DNA of 8,956 nucleotides from JAUXEH01 sp965602945. GTDB taxonomy: Bacteria; Acidobacteriota; Aminicenantia; Aminicenantales; Aminicenantaceae. The DNA is taken from NCBI GenBank assembly GCA_965602945.1, contig CBFDBC010000159.1, positions 1-8,956 on the forward strand, in the 5' to 3' direction. The notes under the pieces are model-generated. The model was not told where the DNA came from. It ran no database searches and saw only the letters and a list, made by a program, of their open reading frames with translations. Within the stretch, counting starts at the first letter, position 1; each line of letters starts with the position of its first letter. The position numbers were made by a program, and so were the translations under genes. Below are positions 7,241 to 8,956 of the stretch, in pieces.

Positions 7241-8670
7241 TTGTACAGCCGGAGGTATTTCCGGGCCGCCGTATCCCAGGAAAAATCGCTCCTCATGGCG
7301 TTTCTCATCAGGGCCGCCCAAAGGTCCGGTTTTTTATAAAGCGCGACGGCTTCGCGTACACAGGACAAGAGGGCCCGGGACGTGTAGGCCTTGAACTTGA
7401 AGCCGTTGCCTCGCCCCGTCGCCGGATCGAACTCCCGTATCGTGTCCTCCAGGCCCCCCGTGGCCCGGACGATGGGGATGGTCCCGTATTTCAGACTGTA
7501 CATCTGGTTGAGGCCGCAGGGCTCGTAGCGGGACGGCATGAGGAAGATGTCGGCCCCGGCTTCGATCTTGTGGGCCAAGGCGTGATCGAAACCTATCCGC
7601 ACCCCGAGGCGGCCCCGGTAGCGGCGCGCTAGAGCGCCCAGCTCCTGGTGGTAGCGATCCTCCCCCGAACCCAGGATCACCAGGTCGGCCCCGGTCTTGA
7701 GGATCCCGTCCACGGCATCCAGGATGATATCCAGCCCTTTCTGTTCTACCAGACGGCCTACCATCCCGATCAAGGGAGCGCCGGGGAGCCCGGACAAACC
7801 ATAGATCCGCCTGAGATCCTTCTTGCAGTGTGTTTTCCCGGACAGGTCGCCGCGGCTGTAGCGGCTTGCGATGAGAGGGTCTGCAGCGGGATCCCAGCTG
7901 GCATAGTCAACGCCGTTGAGGATCCCGGTCAGCCGCGACCTGTGTTTCCTGAGGACACCGTCCAGGCCGTAGCCGAACTCCGGAGTGCAGATCTCTCTGG
8001 CATAGGTCTTGCTCACCGTGGTGATGCGGTCCGCGAAGATGATCCCGCCCTTGAGGAAGTTCATCCGGCCGTAGAATTCGAGGCCTTCCACTGTGAACAG
8101 CTCAGGCGGAAGCCCGCTGACCGGCATGTATGCCTGGGGATGGACGCCCTGGTATGCCAGGTTGTGAATAGTAAACACCGAGCGTGTATTCCGCCAGAAA
8201 GTATCCCCCACGGCCGGATGTTTCAGCATGGCGGGAATGAGCGCCGTCTGCCAGTCGTGGCAGTGGATAATGTCCGGACGGAACCTGAGCAGCCGGCACG
8301 CGGCCATAGCGGCCCGGCTGAAAAAGATGAATCGGTCGACGTTGTCGAAATAGTCTCCCCTCGGGGTCCCGTAGAGGTGAGTCCGGTCGAAGAACTCGTC
8401 ACGGCCGACGAAGTAGTAGCTGAGCTCGGGCTGCAGGCGGTGCACGCAAACCCGGGCATTCAACTCCTGGCCATGGAACTCTATGTGGGCCGGGCTCTTC
8501 AGGATCCCCAATGAGTGTCCCCCCTCAACCACGGAGCGGTAGAGGGGCGTGACCACCTTGACATGCACGCCCAGCGCAGCCAGGGCAGCCGGCAGCCCGG
8601 CAGAGACATCCGCCAGGCCCCCGGTCTTGGAATAGGGGGCGGCCTCCGAGGTGACGTGCAGAACCTTCAT
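7225..8670 (-). CDS. glgA: Glycogen (starch) synthase, GT5
   Basis: This 481-residue enzyme matches bacterial GlgA in length and layout. It transfers glucose from ADP-glucose (possibly UDP-glucose) to the non-reducing end of an alpha-1,4-glucan, retaining configuration, with a two-Rossmann GT-B fold. The N-terminal donor-binding KTGGLADV is at 15-22 (Lys15). CHDWQ is at 137-141 and HNLAYQG at 169-175. In the C-terminal half, GRLVEQKG (305-312) carries Arg306 and Lys311, which bind the donor phosphates, and SRYEPCGLNQ (380-389) carries the conserved Glu383. ATGGLEDTI follows at 403-411. The ATG at 8670 gives the canonical MKVLHVTSE start. It lacks a clear Shine-Dalgarno site, having a T-run just upstream instead. 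It is the first gene of the minus-strand unit and is coupled to glgB by a 4-base overlap. Confidence 0.96.
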   Translation of the reverse strand: MKVLHVTSEAAPYSKTGGLADVSAGLPAALAALGVHVKVVTPLYRSVVEGGHSLGILKSPAHIEFHGQELNARVCVHRLQPELSYYFVGRDEFFDRTHLYGTPRGDYFDNVDRFIFFSRAAMAACRLLRFRPDIIHCHDWQTALIPAMLKHPAVGDTFWRNTRSVFTIHNLAYQGVHPQAYMPVSGLPPELFTVEGLEFYGRMNFLKGGIIFADRITTVSKTYAREICTPEFGYGLDGVLRKHRSRLTGILNGVDYASWDPAADPLIASRYSRGDLSGKTHCKKDLRRIYGLSGLPGAPLIGMVGRLVEQKGLDIILDAVDGILKTGADLVILGSGEDRYHQELGALARRYRGRLGVRIGFDHALAHKIEAGADIFLMPSRYEPCGLNQMYSLKYGTIPIVRATGGLEDTIREFDPATGRGNGFKFKAYTSRALLSCVREAVALYKKPDLWAALMRNAMRSDFSWDTAARKYLRLYKKVLG

Positions 8671-8788
8671 GAAAAAACCGTTATCACGATCGATTGTCGA
8701 GAGTATTATATACTAGAACACCCTTCTCAGAAAGGCGGAATCCGATTCCCTTGCTCCGTTCCAGGAAAAATGAGATAACCTGAGTACC
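8671..8788. promoter_or_regulatory. Divergent intergenic region between glgA and the DUF169-like gene
   Basis: These 118 bp separate two divergent starts, and promoters for both are expected here. The centre (8702-8714) is the near-palindrome AGTAT-TAT-ATACT, readable as a -10 element on either strand. Toward glgA it gives a perfect TATAAT (8710-8705 on the minus strand), about 34 bases before the ATG. The best -35 at 17-bp spacing is a poor TTTCTG. Toward the plus-strand gene, TATACT (8709-8714) lacks a good -35. A CGATCG/ATCGAT cluster (8687-8694) and a T6 run lie in the presumed glgA leader. No recognisable operator or riboswitch is seen. Confidence 0.45.
8705..8710 (-). promoter_or_regulatory. 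Candidate -10 element for glgA
   Basis: The minus strand reads TATAAT, an exact sigma70-type -10 hexamer. It would place the transcript start near 8698 and leave a leader of roughly 28 nt. The -35 region matches the consensus poorly, so an activator or an alternative arrangement is possible. Confidence 0.4.
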
Positions 8789-8956
8789 ATGAACGAGAGA
8801 CAACCGAACAGCATACGTTTAACCGAAAAGCTGGGCCTGACCATTCCCCTGATCGGGCTCTACGATGCGCCTGACCCCGCTCCGTTCTCCCCCTTGGACA
8901 GGCCGGCGCCGGGTGAGTGTGTCTTTGTCTTCTACCGCAGCTGGCTCGAAGGGAGG
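8789..8956 (+). CDS. N-terminal fragment of a DUF169-like protein
   Basis: The ATG at 8789 opens 56 codons that run off the window edge. The visible part begins with a short polar stretch, then LTEKLGLTIPLIGLYDAPDP (11-30), a proline-rich segment, and GECVFVFYRSWLEG (42-55). A 'GL..P.(I/V)G(L/V)YD.PDP' block followed by a Cys-containing 'C.F.FYR.WL.GE' segment resembles, from memory, the start of DUF169-family proteins, whose biochemical role is poorly defined. No signal peptide or membrane segment is seen. The Shine-Dalgarno site is weak (only GAG near the ATG). It diverges from glgA, so a shared promoter region is possible, but nothing shown ties it to glycogen metabolism. The family call is tentative. 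Confidence 0.5.
   Translation, partial: MNERQPNSIRLTEKLGLTIPLIGLYDAPDPAPFSPLDRPAPGECVFVFYRSWLEGR

Noticed and set aside
7229..7321. Longer glgB start giving 31 extra residues
   Set aside because: The extra residues do not look like a GlgB N-terminus, and the frame would overlap glgA by 97 bp. The ATG at 7228 has a ribosome-binding site and a clean ATGA overlap.
7648..8514. 288-codon plus-strand open frame opposite glgA
   Set aside because: It is antisense to the conserved synthase and resembles no family. It is a shadow frame.

Overview
The window holds a compact bacterial glycogen (alpha-glucan) module, GC-rich (roughly 60% by eye) and with high coding density. Four genes lie on the minus strand in the transcriptional order glgA (glycogen synthase), glgB (GH13 branching enzyme), a GH57/DUF3536 glycosidase and malQ (4-alpha-glucanotransferase). 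Facing them on the plus strand are the last 35 codons of a probable alpha-glucan phosphorylase and an intact galT-type nucleotidylyltransferase. A second plus-strand gene, DUF169-like and cut by the window edge, diverges from glgA at the right end.

Layout: 1-109 is the phosphorylase C-terminus. 110-207 is an AT-rich leader ending in a strong Shine-Dalgarno site for galT (208-1251). An 11-bp convergent junction follows, with no visible terminator. malQ occupies 1263-2783, then a 54-bp AT-rich spacer, then GH57/DUF3536 (2838-5279), glgB (5276-7228) and glgA (7225-8670). glgA/glgB and glgB/GH57 each overlap by 4 bases (ATGA), which implies translational coupling. 8671-8788 is a divergent intergenic region with a TATAAT box pointing to glgA.

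How the genes fit together: GlgA elongates alpha-1,4 chains from a nucleotide sugar and GlgB adds alpha-1,6 branches. The GH57 enzyme probably trims or remodels chains. MalQ disproportionates short maltodextrins and the phosphorylase releases glucose-1-phosphate. The GalT-type enzyme handles hexose-1-phosphate and nucleotide sugars. No ADP-glucose pyrophosphorylase (glgC) and no galK or galE are visible here, so the source of the glucosyl donor is open.

Organism: gene content (GH57-DUF3536 with short-form GlgB, an HPHSQ-type GalT and a DUF169-like neighbour) and base composition fit a Desulfobacterota- or Nitrospirota-like bacterium. This is a context-based guess, not a demonstration. The core genes look intact and chromosomal. 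I see no mobile element, tRNA, rRNA, CRISPR array or prophage.
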